Assembly: GCA_964459325.1 (NCBI GenBank)
Contig: CAYWKU010000007.1
Span: 62,001-126,000 of the forward strand
DNA length: 64,000 nt
DNA from: CAYWKU01 sp964459325
GTDB taxonomy: Bacteria; RBG-13-61-14; CAYWKU01
Reading direction: 5' to 3'
Below, one piece after another: positions 1 to 8,749 of the stretch (position 1 is the stretch's first letter; the number at the start of each line of letters is the position of its first letter). Under the pieces are notes generated by a model. It worked only from the letters and a program-made list of their open reading frames with translations. It did not search any database and was not told the origin of the DNA. Made by a program: the position numbers and the translations under genes.

Positions 1-774
1 ACCAGCGGCGCCGGCTCGGAAGTTACCCGCTACGCCGTGTTGAGCGTCCCCGAGGAAAAAAGAAAATTCATACAGGTTGATATGCGACTGGTGCCCAGGG
101 CGGCGGTAGTGGACCCGGAGCTTACGCTGGGTTGTCCGCCCGAACTGACGGCGGTCACCGGCCTGGATACCTTGACCCACCACATTGAAGGGTATTTCAA
201 CATCAAGGCCCGTAAGGGCGTGGACCCGGTGGCGTTGGAGGGAATCGAGATGACAGTGCGACATCTCCCCGCCGCTTACCGGGACGGCTCCGACATGGAG
301 GCGAGGAAAGGGATGGCTAAAGCATCCCTCATGGGCGGATATGTCATCCATTTCAAGGCCGCCGGGCTGCCTCACGGTTTCAGCTACAGCTTTTATAACG
401 TGCTTCCGCACGGGAGCGCCGTGGCGGTGCTTCTTCCGTATTGCTGGAAATATTACATACCCGTGCTGGGCGAGCGCTCCATCAAGGTGGCCGAAGCGCT
501 TGGAGTAAAGGCCGGTGGAATGAACGAGGAGCAAGCCGCCACGGCGGGCATCGAAAAACTCTTCGAGCTGTATCGGGATTTGGGCCATCCCACCAGCTTT
601 GGCGATGTGGACGAGGTCGATGACGATTTTATCGACAAAGCCGCAAGCACCGTTCTTAACGATACCGCGAAAATGGACGCCACCCCCCGAAGGCCCGAGT
701 ACGACAAGGGTTACGGCGAGTTCACCGCAATTTTAAGGGCCACAAAGGAAGGAAATCTGGACATCGTCCCCTGA
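1..774 (+). CDS. Iron-containing alcohol dehydrogenase (5' end cut off)
   Basis: The frame is open from base 1 to a TGA at 772-774, leaving 257 residues of the C-terminal part. The first residues, TSGAGSEVTR, match the family's GTGSEVT nucleotide-binding loop, so roughly the first 130-140 residues of a ~390-aa protein lie outside the window. The helical metal-binding domain follows: DTLTHHIEGY (residues 56-65) supplies the Asp and first His of the Fe site, and GLPHG (His125) and LPHGSA (His137) look like the other ligands. In FucO-type enzymes the last two His are 14 residues apart; here they are 12 apart, so the metal site may differ from the textbook one. The expected role is NAD(P)-dependent alcohol/aldehyde interconversion in the cytoplasm; the substrate cannot be told. 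It lies 77 bp upstream of the RACE protein on the same strand, possibly one operon. Confidence 0.88.
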   Translation, partial: TSGAGSEVTRYAVLSVPEEKRKFIQVDMRLVPRAAVVDPELTLGCPPELTAVTGLDTLTHHIEGYFNIKARKGVDPVALEGIEMTVRHLPAAYRDGSDMEARKGMAKASLMGGYVIHFKAAGLPHGFSYSFYNVLPHGSAVAVLLPYCWKYYIPVLGERSIKVAEALGVKAGGMNEEQAATAGIEKLFELYRDLGHPTSFGDVDEVDDDFIDKAASTVLNDTAKMDATPRRPEYDKGYGEFTAILRATKEGNLDIVP

Positions 775-851
775 CATCCTTATATTGTTTTAAAATACAT
801 TAAAAAGGTGAATTTCGGATAATATTCCGGATATAAGGAAGGTTACGTTTT

Positions 852-2996
852 ATGCAATGCGCCAATCACCCGGACAGGAAAGCAATGGGATACTGCGAAA
901 AGAACAACCGGTACCTTTGCGAAGAATGCGCTAAGTGCCAGAGCCCGGGCATGTACTGCAAGTATCGCCCCAAGTGCGTTATTTGGGAACTCAGCAGGCA
1001 CGAATCCGAAACAAAAGCGGAAGAAAAGACCCCCGGAGAAGTTGCGCCGGCGGAAGAGGTAAAGGAGGAAAAGCCTCCAGCGGAAGAAACCGTAACGGTG
1101 TCTTTCGGGAAGGAAGGCGCTTCCGTCCAAGTACCGAAAGGTTCGACGATATACGATGCCTCCCAAAAAGCGGACGTTTTTATAAACGCCACCTGCGGCG
1201 GAAGGGGCGCTTGCGGCAAATGCAAGGTGAGGGTTATCTCCGGCGATTTCAAGATGGATGAGAAGCGGGTCTATCATCTGAGTCAGGCGGAGGTGGATAA
1301 CAACTGGGTGCTGGCGTGCCAGGCCGCCATAAACAGCGATTTGGAAGCACAAGTGCCCGACGAGGTCCTCTACCGAAAGATGCAGATTACCGAGGCCGGG
1401 GAGGGCATAAGCGAGGAGATAGCCGACGAAGGCCCGCTTTCGCCGCTGGTGCAGGCGCTGACAGTGGAACTCACCCCGCCGACCCTGGACGACAGCGCCA
1501 GCGATTTAAGCCGCTTGAGGAGGGCCTTGAGCGGCGCGGGCCTGGAGGGAGAAAAGGTTACCTGCCACCTGGACGTAATGAGGCAGATGCCTCGCACCCT
1601 CAGGGAGAACAACTGGAAGGTCACCGTGGTTCTGGCCGACAACCTTTGCTCCAGGCAGATAATCCGCGTTCTGCCGCCCGAGGATACCGACCTGTGGGGA
1701 CTGGCGATAGACATGGGCACCACCAGCGTGGTGGCGTACATGGTGAACTTGAAAACCGGCGAGGTGGCCGGAGTATCCAGCACCCAAAACTCTCAGGTAG
1801 CCTGCGGCGACGACGTCATAAGCAGGATAATATGCGCCGACAATCAGGAGGGGTTGGAGCGGCTGCATCGCTACGGTATGGAGACCATTAACGAGCTTAT
1901 AGGAGAAGTAGCGCAGATTACCGGCGTTGACCGGAGGAACATGGTCAGCGTTACGGTTGCGGGAAACACCGTTATGACGCAATCGCTGCTCAAGCTCGAC
2001 CCCCGTTACATACGGCGGGAGCCTTACGTGCCGGTGTCCGGCACTTTTCCTCTCCTGGAGGCTTGCGACGTCGGTATCAATATCAACCCCCGCGCTCCGG
2101 TTTTCATATTTCCCGGCATCGCCGCCTACGTGGGCGGGGATATTACTTCGGGCATAGTCCATTCCGGGGTGGCGCGGGAGGAGCCGGTGTCGGTGTTTCT
2201 GGACATAGGTACAAACGGCGAGATAGTCCTGGGCAACAAGGACTGGCTGGTGGCGGCCAGTTGTTCCATCGGGCCCGCTTTTGAAGGCGGAGGACTCAGG
2301 CACGGCATGAGAGCCATACCCGGCGCCATAGACTGCTTCGAGATAAGTGATGACGGACGGGTGGAATGGCACGTTATAGGCGACGCCAGGCCCCGCGGCA
2401 TGTGCGGGTCGGGCATCATAGCCGTGTTGTCGGAGCTTTTCCGGCACGGAATCCTCGACCCCAACGGAAAGTTCAACCGGGAGGCTGACACGGAAAGGCT
2501 CAGGGAGAGCGAGGCAAGCTATGAGTACGTTGTGGCCCGTGCGGAGGAGGCGGAGTTGGGGGAGGACATCGTGCTTGCCGAGGAGGACGTGGCCACACTC
2601 GTCCAAAGCAAAGCGGCGGTTTACGGCGGCGTTCAGACTTTGCTGAAAAACGTGGGAGTGTCGCAGGATATGATAGAGAGAATTTACATTGCGGGCGGGT
2701 TCGGGAAATACCTCGACATGGACCACTGCATAGCAATCGGGATGCTCCCGGACGTGGAGCGGTCAAAATATCGCTATCTGGGTAATACCTCCATAATGGG
2801 AGCTTACAAAGCGCTTCTTTACGAGCGTTACCGTGACGAAGCTCAGCTGGTCAGCGAGTCCATGACTTACGTGGATTTTTCCAGCAGCAACCGGTTTTTC
2901 CGGGAATACCAGGCTTCCATGTTCCTTCCCCACACAAATCCGGAAGAATTTCCTTCGGTGAAAGAGGCTCTGAAAAAGGAATCGCAAGGCCGCTGA
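852..2996 (+). CDS. RACE-type corrinoid-protein reactivase: zinc finger, 2Fe-2S ferredoxin and DUF4445 ASKHA ATPase
   Basis: This 714-aa protein has three visible parts. Residues 1-45 hold a Cys/His cluster (CANH, CEECAKC, CKYRPKC) resembling a B-box-type zinc finger, uncommon in this family. Residues ~80-160 are a plant-type 2Fe-2S ferredoxin with Cys115, Cys121, Cys124 and Cys156 (CGGRGACGKC then LAC). From ~280 the ASKHA ATPase begins with LAIDMGTTS and continues with DIGTNGE and GMCGSG, as in RACo/RamA-like proteins (COG3894). Known members use ATP to reduce the Co(II) form of corrinoid proteins back to active Co(I) for methyl transfer. No corrinoid protein or methyltransferase is visible here, so its partner lies elsewhere. 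An AAGGAAGG sequence ends 9-10 bases before the ATG. Family assignment is firm; the physiological partner is unknown. Confidence 0.9.
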   Translation: MQCANHPDRKAMGYCEKNNRYLCEECAKCQSPGMYCKYRPKCVIWELSRHESETKAEEKTPGEVAPAEEVKEEKPPAEETVTVSFGKEGASVQVPKGSTIYDASQKADVFINATCGGRGACGKCKVRVISGDFKMDEKRVYHLSQAEVDNNWVLACQAAINSDLEAQVPDEVLYRKMQITEAGEGISEEIADEGPLSPLVQALTVELTPPTLDDSASDLSRLRRALSGAGLEGEKVTCHLDVMRQMPRTLRENNWKVTVVLADNLCSRQIIRVLPPEDTDLWGLAIDMGTTSVVAYMVNLKTGEVAGVSSTQNSQVACGDDVISRIICADNQEGLERLHRYGMETINELIGEVAQITGVDRRNMVSVTVAGNTVMTQSLLKLDPRYIRREPYVPVSGTFPLLEACDVGININPRAPVFIFPGIAAYVGGDITSGIVHSGVAREEPVSVFLDIGTNGEIVLGNKDWLVAASCSIGPAFEGGGLRHGMRAIPGAIDCFEISDDGRVEWHVIGDARPRGMCGSGIIAVLSELFRHGILDPNGKFNREADTERLRESEASYEYVVARAEEAELGEDIVLAEEDVATLVQSKAAVYGGVQTLLKNVGVSQDMIERIYIAGGFGKYLDMDHCIAIGMLPDVERSKYRYLGNTSIMGAYKALLYERYRDEAQLVSESMTYVDFSSSNRFFREYQASMFLPHTNPEEFPSVKEALKKESQGR

Positions 2997-3115
2997 GGAT
3001 TTCGCGATTACCGGTTTGCCATGTTTTTGCGCCGCAGGCGCAAGGAGCTTTGCGCCCTTACGAAAAGAACTATGCTTCGACGTTTATGGGGTTGTATGTA
3101 GAAGCCTTTCGGGCT

Positions 3116-3994
3116 TCATAAAGGAATATCTTCTATTTTCTCCCATTTCCTGTTGTAAAGAATCAGCATGCCGTTAAGGGGATTGATGTAATACAGCACG
3201 TAATCCCCCATGCTTACCGGATGTTTGCAGCGCAACCCGGCCACGGGATAAGGTTTTTCACCGTGATAAGGATTGAATTTTCCGCAGGTAAGCCCTTCCA
3301 GCTCCGCTCCTTCGGGCAACGGCGCTATATTCTTCATTTTTTTTATCCAAGCTTCCTCCATGCCGGAGAATTCCGAAGGATTGCACTTGCCCCCCTTTTT
3401 CAAGCCCAAGACGGCCATGTTGTTTTGATAGAAGGTCACCGTCTTCGTATCCGGTATTATGTTTATGAACACCACATATTCCCCTTGAGCCCGCAGGCGC
3501 ATTCGACGGGTTTTACCGGTTTTGATTTCTTCCACGTAAAGCTTGTCGTCATTGTAGTGTTTTCCCTCTTTTTCCATCCAGTAATACAGGGGCATGTGGA
3601 ATTTTCCGGCATCGTTCTTTCCCCATTCGGGGTTTTCGATAAATTTACCCTCGTCGGGTATCAACCGGGTTATAGTTCGCTCGCCCTCCACCTCGATTAT
3701 TGCCTGCCAGTCTTCCAACACGGAAACCTCGGCATTGACGGTGGGTTTGCCCGCGCTGTAGTCGTACCCCCTTTCTTTGCTTTTTACCTTAAAACTCCGC
3801 CTGATGTCGGAAGCTTCCAGGCCGGGAACCGTGGCCGGATTACCAAAGGCTTTTTTCGCAACGGAAATAAGCTCGGCCTCTATCTCGGGGCTGTCCATGA
3901 ACTCGGCAAATTTTTCCCCGGAAACCGCCGTCCCTCCAATCAATACCACAAATATAAACACCACGACCGGTTGAAATTGTCGTACACGAAACAT
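3116..3994 (-). CDS. Exported protein of unknown function
   Basis: I do not recognise the family of this 292-aa protein. The start is supported by AAGGAG nine bases before the ATG. The N-terminus has basic residues, then a hydrophobic run (VVVFIFVVLIGGTAVSG), a convincing Sec signal peptide with possible cleavage after about residue 26, so the protein should be periplasmic or outer-membrane associated. The mature part is rich in Lys, Glu and aromatic residues with alternating short strands (EGERTITRL, EEIKTGKTRRMRLRAQGEYVVFI), suggesting a beta-rich fold, and ends with a possible sheet (DYVLYYINPLNGMLILYNRKW). Only two cysteines are present in the mature part (CNPSEF region and CGKF/CKHP segments give a few more near the end). 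It is a single gene, divergent from nothing nearby and downstream in sequence of tRNA-Val. Confidence 0.75.
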   Translation of the reverse strand: MFRVRQFQPVVVFIFVVLIGGTAVSGEKFAEFMDSPEIEAELISVAKKAFGNPATVPGLEASDIRRSFKVKSKERGYDYSAGKPTVNAEVSVLEDWQAIIEVEGERTITRLIPDEGKFIENPEWGKNDAGKFHMPLYYWMEKEGKHYNDDKLYVEEIKTGKTRRMRLRAQGEYVVFINIIPDTKTVTFYQNNMAVLGLKKGGKCNPSEFSGMEEAWIKKMKNIAPLPEGAELEGLTCGKFNPYHGEKPYPVAGLRCKHPVSMGDYVLYYINPLNGMLILYNRKWEKIEDIPL

Positions 3995-4121
3995 CTAAAG
4001 TGCTCCTTCCCGAAATTTTGCAAATATTCCGGTTTTGCTCTCATTTTAGTATCGAAAGATACACAATTTAAAATTTTCTCATTTTACGTGATACTTTGCA
4101 AAGGGGGATAAGTGAGGGGAG

Positions 4122-4149
4122 TAAAAATGAGGAGCATTCGTTGCTCCTC
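4122..4149 (-). terminator. Intrinsic terminator after tRNA-Val
   Basis: Read on the minus strand, GAGGAGC and GCTCCTC form a 7-bp stem around a 7-base loop (AACGAAT), followed at once by ATTTTTA. It sits about 30 bases past the 3' end of the tRNA, the expected place for an intrinsic terminator. Confidence 0.7.
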
Positions 4150-4180
4150 CAAAAATTGGCTAAGTATTTGATTTTATTAA

Positions 4181-4252
4181 TGGGCGGTACTGGGTTCGAA
4201 CCAGTGGCCCCCGGCTTGTAAGGCCGATGCTCTTCCGCTGAGCTAACCGCCC
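4181..4252 (-). tRNA. tRNA-Val (anticodon TAC)
   Basis: The minus strand folds into a full cloverleaf. The acceptor stem is GGGCGGT/ACCGCCC with discriminator A; the D arm is GCTC/GAGC; the anticodon arm has loop CTTACAA (anticodon TAC, reading GTA-type Val codons); the T arm is ACTGG-TTCGAAC-CCAGT. The length is 72 bases and the 3' CCA is not encoded (TTA follows), so CCA must be added after transcription. It lies 65 bases past the lon stop codon on the same strand; no strong terminator separates them, so co-transcription with lon is possible. Confidence 0.95.
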
Positions 4253-4317
4253 TTTAATGTTCAACGGGCCGGAACCTACTCCAGCCCCGACCCGTTTTTA
4301 TTGTTCCGGTGAGTGTT

Positions 4318-6774
4318 TCAGCTTGCGGGCAGATCGGTCATCTGCTCGCCTTCGTACCTGTCCTCCGAGGGTTCCGCTTCCTCTTCTTCGAGGAGCAGCC
4401 TGTTCGGAGCGTCCACCTTTTCGGCGGACAGTGCTTCATTGAGCACCTCGTCCATATGGTCGACGAACTTGATATTCAGCTTTTCCCTGATATGTTGCGC
4501 CACATCTTCGAGGTCTTTTTCATTTTCCTTGGGTATCAGCACGGTGTCCACTTCGGCCCGATGAGCCGCCAGCAATTTTTCCTTCAGTCCCCCGACGGCC
4601 ATCACCCTGCCTCTCAGGGTAATCTCGCCGGTCATCGCCATGTTGTGCCGCACCGGCCTTTTGGTCAACGCGCTTGCGATGCTGTTGGCCAGAGCTATAC
4701 CGGCGCTGGGGCCGTCCTTGGGAGTGGCGCCTTCCGGAACGTGGATGTGGAAGTCGTACTTGGAGTAGAAATCGTCAGGGATGTCCAGCTCGTCTGTCCG
4801 CGAGCGTATGTAGCTCATCGCCGCCTGCGCCGATTCCTGCATTACGTCGCCGAGCTTGCCGGTGAGAATCAGCTTGCCCTGCCCGGGCACCACGCTGACC
4901 TCTATCATCAGTATTTCGCCGCCCATCTCCGTGTAGGCGAGGCCGTTGGTTAGGCCGACCAGGTCTTTCCTTTCGGTCTGGCAATAGCGGTACTTTGGAA
5001 CGCCGAGATATTTTTCGATGCTTTCGGCGTTTACCACAAGCTTCTGTTCCTTGCCTTCCTTTATCACTTCCTTGGCCAGTTTTCTGCAAATGCTGGCGAT
5101 TTCACGTTCAACGTTACGTACTCCCGCCTCCCGGGTGTAATTCCGGATGATGGTGAGCAGGGCGTTTCTCGTGAACGTGATGTCCACGTCTTTGAGTCCG
5201 TGGTTTTCTTTCTGTTTGGGGATGAGGAAGCCCAGCGCTATCTCCAGCTTTTCGTCTTCGGTATATCCGGGCAGGCGGATGATTTCCATCCTGTCATGCA
5301 ACGCGGGCGGGATGGTTAACGACTGGTTGGCGGTGGTGACGAACATCACCTTGGACAAATCGTAGTCCAGGTCGAGGTAGTGGTCGTTGAAGGTGCAGTT
5401 CTGCTCGGGGTCTAAAGCTTCCAGCAGTGCGCTGGCGGGGTCTCCCCGGAAATCCGAGCTCAACTTGTCCACCTCATCCAGCAGGAAAACGGGGTTCATG
5501 GAGCCGGCCTTTTTCATCATCTGTATAATCTTACCGGGAAGCGCTCCGATGTATGTTCTGCGATGCCCCCGGATTTCCGCCTCGTCGCGTACGCCGCCCA
5601 GGGACATTCTCACGAACTCCCGGCCCGTAGCCCTTGCGATGCTTTTTCCGACGCTGGTTTTCCCCACGCCGGGGGGGCCAACGAGGCACAGGATGGGGCC
5701 TTTTATCTGCTTGACCAGCATCTGGACGGCCAGGTACTCGACAATGCGCTCTTTGACTTTCTTGAGGCCGTAATGGTCTTCTTCGAGTATTTCCTCGGCC
5801 CGGTCGATGTCGTTGTTATCCTCGGTGACTTCTCCTTCCCACGGCAGGCTTGCTATCCAGTCGATGTAGTTGCGAACCACCGTGGCTTCGGCACTCATGG
5901 GGCTCATCATTTTGAACTTTTTAAGCTCGCTTTTGACCTTTTTATCGGCCTCCTCGGTGAGGTTTTTCTTCTTGAGGCGCTCCTCCAACTCCTGGATTTC
6001 GCTTTTGAGGTCGTCCTTTTCGCCGAGCTCCTTCTGGATGGCCCGCATCTGCTCGTTGAGGTAGTACTCCTTCTGGGTTTTTTCCATCTGCTTTTTGACG
6101 CGGGTGCGGATTTTTCTCTCGACCTGGAGCACCTCGATTTCCCCCTGCATGAAGGAGAACAGCTCCTCCAGCCGCTTGGCCGGGTCCTCGATTTCCAGTA
6201 TTCGCTGCTTGTCGGTCAGCTTCAGGTTTGTAAGGTGGGCCACGATGGTATCGGCCAGCCTTGAGGGTTCGGTGATTCCGGCCACGCTGGAGAGTATCTC
6301 GGGGGGTATTTTCTTGTTGAGCTTGACATATGTGTCGAAGGTGGAGTTTACGCTTCGCATCAGCGCTTCGGTCTCCACGGATATTTCATCAGGTTCTTCG
6401 ACCACTTCCGCTTCACAGAGGAAGTAGTCCGCGTTGTCGCTGTAGTTTTTAATCCTTGCCCGGTTTTTGCCCTCCACCAGCACTTTTACGGTGCCGTCGG
6501 GGAGCCTGAGCATTTGGAGTATGGTGCCGATGGTTCCGATCTCGTAAATGTTATCCGGAGAGGGGTCGTCGGTTTTGGGGTTTTTCTGCGCGGCCAGGAG
6601 TATATCCTTTTCGCTGCGCATCGCTTCGTCGATGGCGTTGATGCTCTTGGTGCGCCCCACGAAAAGCGGCACCACCATGTGCGGGAAAACAATTATGTCT
6701 CGCAAGGGAAGCAGCGGCAGAGTTTTGTCGTTCTCGTCGCCGCTGTTACTGTCATTCTGATTTTTCAAAAACAT
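4318..6774 (-). CDS. lon: ATP-dependent protease La (Lon)
   Basis: Lon is a cytoplasmic AAA+ Ser-Lys protease that removes misfolded and short-lived regulatory proteins. The 818-aa product has the full LonA layout: N-terminal substrate domain beginning LPLLPLRDIIVFPHMVVPL, a coiled-coil middle, AAA+ module with Walker A GPPGVGKTSVGKS and Walker B VFLLDEVDK, and the protease domain with catalytic Ser in KDGPSAGIA and Lys in GGLKEKLLAA. The length is usual for the family (~780-820). I chose the ATG at 6774, preceded by GGGGTG; a GTG three codons upstream (6783) is possible but has no ribosome site. It is the last gene of the tig-clpP-clpX-lon block, 21 bp after clpX, a common order in Desulfobacterota and other bacteria. 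Confidence 0.97.
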   Translation of the reverse strand: MFLKNQNDSNSGDENDKTLPLLPLRDIIVFPHMVVPLFVGRTKSINAIDEAMRSEKDILLAAQKNPKTDDPSPDNIYEIGTIGTILQMLRLPDGTVKVLVEGKNRARIKNYSDNADYFLCEAEVVEEPDEISVETEALMRSVNSTFDTYVKLNKKIPPEILSSVAGITEPSRLADTIVAHLTNLKLTDKQRILEIEDPAKRLEELFSFMQGEIEVLQVERKIRTRVKKQMEKTQKEYYLNEQMRAIQKELGEKDDLKSEIQELEERLKKKNLTEEADKKVKSELKKFKMMSPMSAEATVVRNYIDWIASLPWEGEVTEDNNDIDRAEEILEEDHYGLKKVKERIVEYLAVQMLVKQIKGPILCLVGPPGVGKTSVGKSIARATGREFVRMSLGGVRDEAEIRGHRRTYIGALPGKIIQMMKKAGSMNPVFLLDEVDKLSSDFRGDPASALLEALDPEQNCTFNDHYLDLDYDLSKVMFVTTANQSLTIPPALHDRMEIIRLPGYTEDEKLEIALGFLIPKQKENHGLKDVDITFTRNALLTIIRNYTREAGVRNVEREIASICRKLAKEVIKEGKEQKLVVNAESIEKYLGVPKYRYCQTERKDLVGLTNGLAYTEMGGEILMIEVSVVPGQGKLILTGKLGDVMQESAQAAMSYIRSRTDELDIPDDFYSKYDFHIHVPEGATPKDGPSAGIALANSIASALTKRPVRHNMAMTGEITLRGRVMAVGGLKEKLLAAHRAEVDTVLIPKENEKDLEDVAQHIREKLNIKFVDHMDEVLNEALSAEKVDAPNRLLLEEEEAEPSEDRYEGEQMTDLPAS

Positions 6775-6795
6775 GTTTTTCACCCCGATGCTTTT

Positions 6796-8055
6796 TTAAG
6801 CGGATTCCGCCTCCTTCTCGTAGAGAAGGATGGGCTTTTCGTTGTGCAAAATTACGTCTTCGCTTATAACGCACTCCCTCACCCCTTGCCTTCCGGGCAA
6901 ATCGTACATCACTTCAAGCATGATGCGCTCGAGGATGGCCCTCAATCCGCGGGCGCCCGTGTTGCGCTTGATGGCTTCGCGCGACACCGCCCTGAGAGCG
7001 CTTTCCGTAAACCGCAACTGCACACCCTCGATTTCGAACAGCTTCTGGTACTGTTTAACCAGTGCATTCTTCGGAGTTTTGAGAATGCTTATCAGGCTGT
7101 CTTCGTCAAGCTCGTTGACTGCGGCCACGACCGGCATTCTGCCCACGAATTCCGGTATGAGTCCGTACTTGATGAGGTCTTCCGGCTCCACCTGCTGGAG
7201 CAGGTCGCCGATGCTTCTTTCCTCCTTTTTCTGCACGTTGGCGCCGAAGCCCATGGTTTTTTGCCGGATTCGGTCTTCCACGAGTTTGTCCAGCCCCACG
7301 AAAGCGCCTCCGCAGATAAAGAGAATGTTCCCGGTGTCTATCTGCACAAATTCCTGCTGCGGATGCTTCCTGCCGCCTTTTGGCGGAACGTTCGCAACGG
7401 TGCCCTCGATGATTTTCAACAGAGCCTGCTGGACGCCTTCCCCGGATACGTCCCTGGTTATGGAGGGGTTTTCGCCCTTACGGCTGATTTTGTCTATCTC
7501 GTCGATGTAGACGATACCCCTCTGTGCCCGCTCCACGTCGTCGTTGGCGCTTCTGAGCAGGTTGAGTATGATGTTTTCAACATCCTCGCCCACGTACCCG
7601 GCTTCGGTCAAGCTGGTAGCGTCGGCGATTGCGAACGGCACATCCAGAACTTTAGACAGCGTCTGCGCCAGCAGCGTTTTTCCGCAGCCGCTGGGCCCCA
7701 CCAGGAGTATGTTGCTTTTCTGCAGCTCCACGTCCTGGGAGTTTTTCTGGCTGGCGTTTTGAATTCGCTTGTAGTGGTTGTACACGGCCACCGAGAGGAT
7801 TTTCTTGGTTCTTTCCTGGCCCACGATGTATTCGTCGAGGGCCTTTTTTATCTCCTCGGGGGTCATCAGTCTCTGCAGGTCCTTGCCGATGCCCGCCTTT
7901 TCGTTTTCCTCGCGGATTATTTCGTTGCACAGGTCGATGCACTCGTCGCAAATATATACCGTAGGGCCGGCTATGAGCTTGCGTACCTCTCTCTGGCTTT
8001 TGCCGCAAAAACTGCAGCATAAATCCCTTGTGTCCGTTCCTCTTCCTCTGTTCAT
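6796..8055 (-). CDS. clpX: ATP-dependent Clp protease ATP-binding subunit ClpX
   Basis: This 419-aa AAA+ unfoldase feeds substrates to ClpP. The N-terminal zinc domain is intact (CSFCGKS at ~15-18 and CDECIDLC at ~35-42). The ATPase has Walker A GPSGCGKT, Walker B YIDEIDK, pore loop GYVG, and the GRKH pore-2 loop. The ClpP-docking loop reads MGF instead of the usual IGF, a conservative change. The start ATG follows AGGTTAGG. It lies 53 bp after clpP and 21 bp before lon, so the three proteolysis genes are probably co-transcribed. Compare the zinc-domain-less paralogue at 11365-12411. Confidence 0.97.
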   Translation of the reverse strand: MNRGRGTDTRDLCCSFCGKSQREVRKLIAGPTVYICDECIDLCNEIIREENEKAGIGKDLQRLMTPEEIKKALDEYIVGQERTKKILSVAVYNHYKRIQNASQKNSQDVELQKSNILLVGPSGCGKTLLAQTLSKVLDVPFAIADATSLTEAGYVGEDVENIILNLLRSANDDVERAQRGIVYIDEIDKISRKGENPSITRDVSGEGVQQALLKIIEGTVANVPPKGGRKHPQQEFVQIDTGNILFICGGAFVGLDKLVEDRIRQKTMGFGANVQKKEERSIGDLLQQVEPEDLIKYGLIPEFVGRMPVVAAVNELDEDSLISILKTPKNALVKQYQKLFEIEGVQLRFTESALRAVSREAIKRNTGARGLRAILERIMLEVMYDLPGRQGVRECVISEDVILHNEKPILLYEKEAESA

Positions 8056-8108
8056 TTTACCTAACCTTGTGCCTGAAGTTTTTGTCGTTTGGTTTCAGGA
8101 TTTGAATA

Positions 8109-8726
8109 TCACGTTCCGGCGGCGGCTTTCATGCCGTCGCCCAGGTCCTTGGCCGAAACTACACCGTCTATAAGGCCGTATGAGACGGCCTCCTCTGCGC
8201 CCATGAAGAAATCCCTGTCCGTGTCGAACCTTATTTTTTCGAGGTCCCGGTTCGCGTGTTTTGCCAGTATTTTGTTCAACTCCTCGCGAATCCTCAGGAT
8301 TTCCCTGGCGTGAATCTCTATTTCCGTCGCCTGTCCCTGGAATCCGCCCAGCGGCTGATGGAGCATGAGCCTCGAGTGGGGCAGGGCGAACCTTTTGCCC
8401 TGGGTGCCCGCCGCCAGAAGCACCGCTCCCATGCTGGCCGCCTGCCCCAGGCAAAGGGTGCTTACGTCCGGCTTTACGTACTGCATGGTGTCGTATATTG
8501 CCAGCCCGCTGGTTACCACGCCGCCCGCGGAGTTGAGGTACAGGTGAATGTCCTTGTCGGGGTCCTCGCTTTCCAGGTACAAGAGCTGAGCGATAATCAG
8601 GTTGGCCACATCGTCGTCGATGTGGGTGGAGATGAAGATAATCCTGTCCTCCAGCAGGCGTGAGTAAATGTCGTAAGCCCGCTCTCCGCGGTGAGATTGC
8701 TTTACTACCATTGGAACCAGTGTCAT
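8109..8726 (-). CDS. clpP: ATP-dependent Clp protease proteolytic subunit ClpP
   Basis: ClpP is the self-compartmentalised serine protease that degrades proteins unfolded by ClpX/ClpA. The 205-aa product carries the catalytic triad Ser98 (GQAASMGA), His123 (MLHQP) and Asp172 (DTDRDFFM). The N-terminus (MTLVPMVVKQS...ERAYDIYSRLLEDRIIF) is typical, and GGGGAG lies five bases before the ATG. One local oddity: the oxyanion-strand motif reads NSAGG where most ClpP have NSPGG. It follows tig by 23 bp and precedes clpX. An in-frame ATG at codon 6 is a weaker alternative start. Confidence 0.97.
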   Translation of the reverse strand: MTLVPMVVKQSHRGERAYDIYSRLLEDRIIFISTHIDDDVANLIIAQLLYLESEDPDKDIHLYLNSAGGVVTSGLAIYDTMQYVKPDVSTLCLGQAASMGAVLLAAGTQGKRFALPHSRLMLHQPLGGFQGQATEIEIHAREILRIREELNKILAKHANRDLEKIRFDTDRDFFMGAEEAVSYGLIDGVVSAKDLGDGMKAAAGT

Positions 8727-8749
8727 GGTTTCTCCCCTTTTACGATGAC

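Noticed and set aside
4253..4317. Intrinsic terminator between lon and tRNA-Val
   Set aside because: An 8-bp GC-rich stem can form, but no T run follows it.
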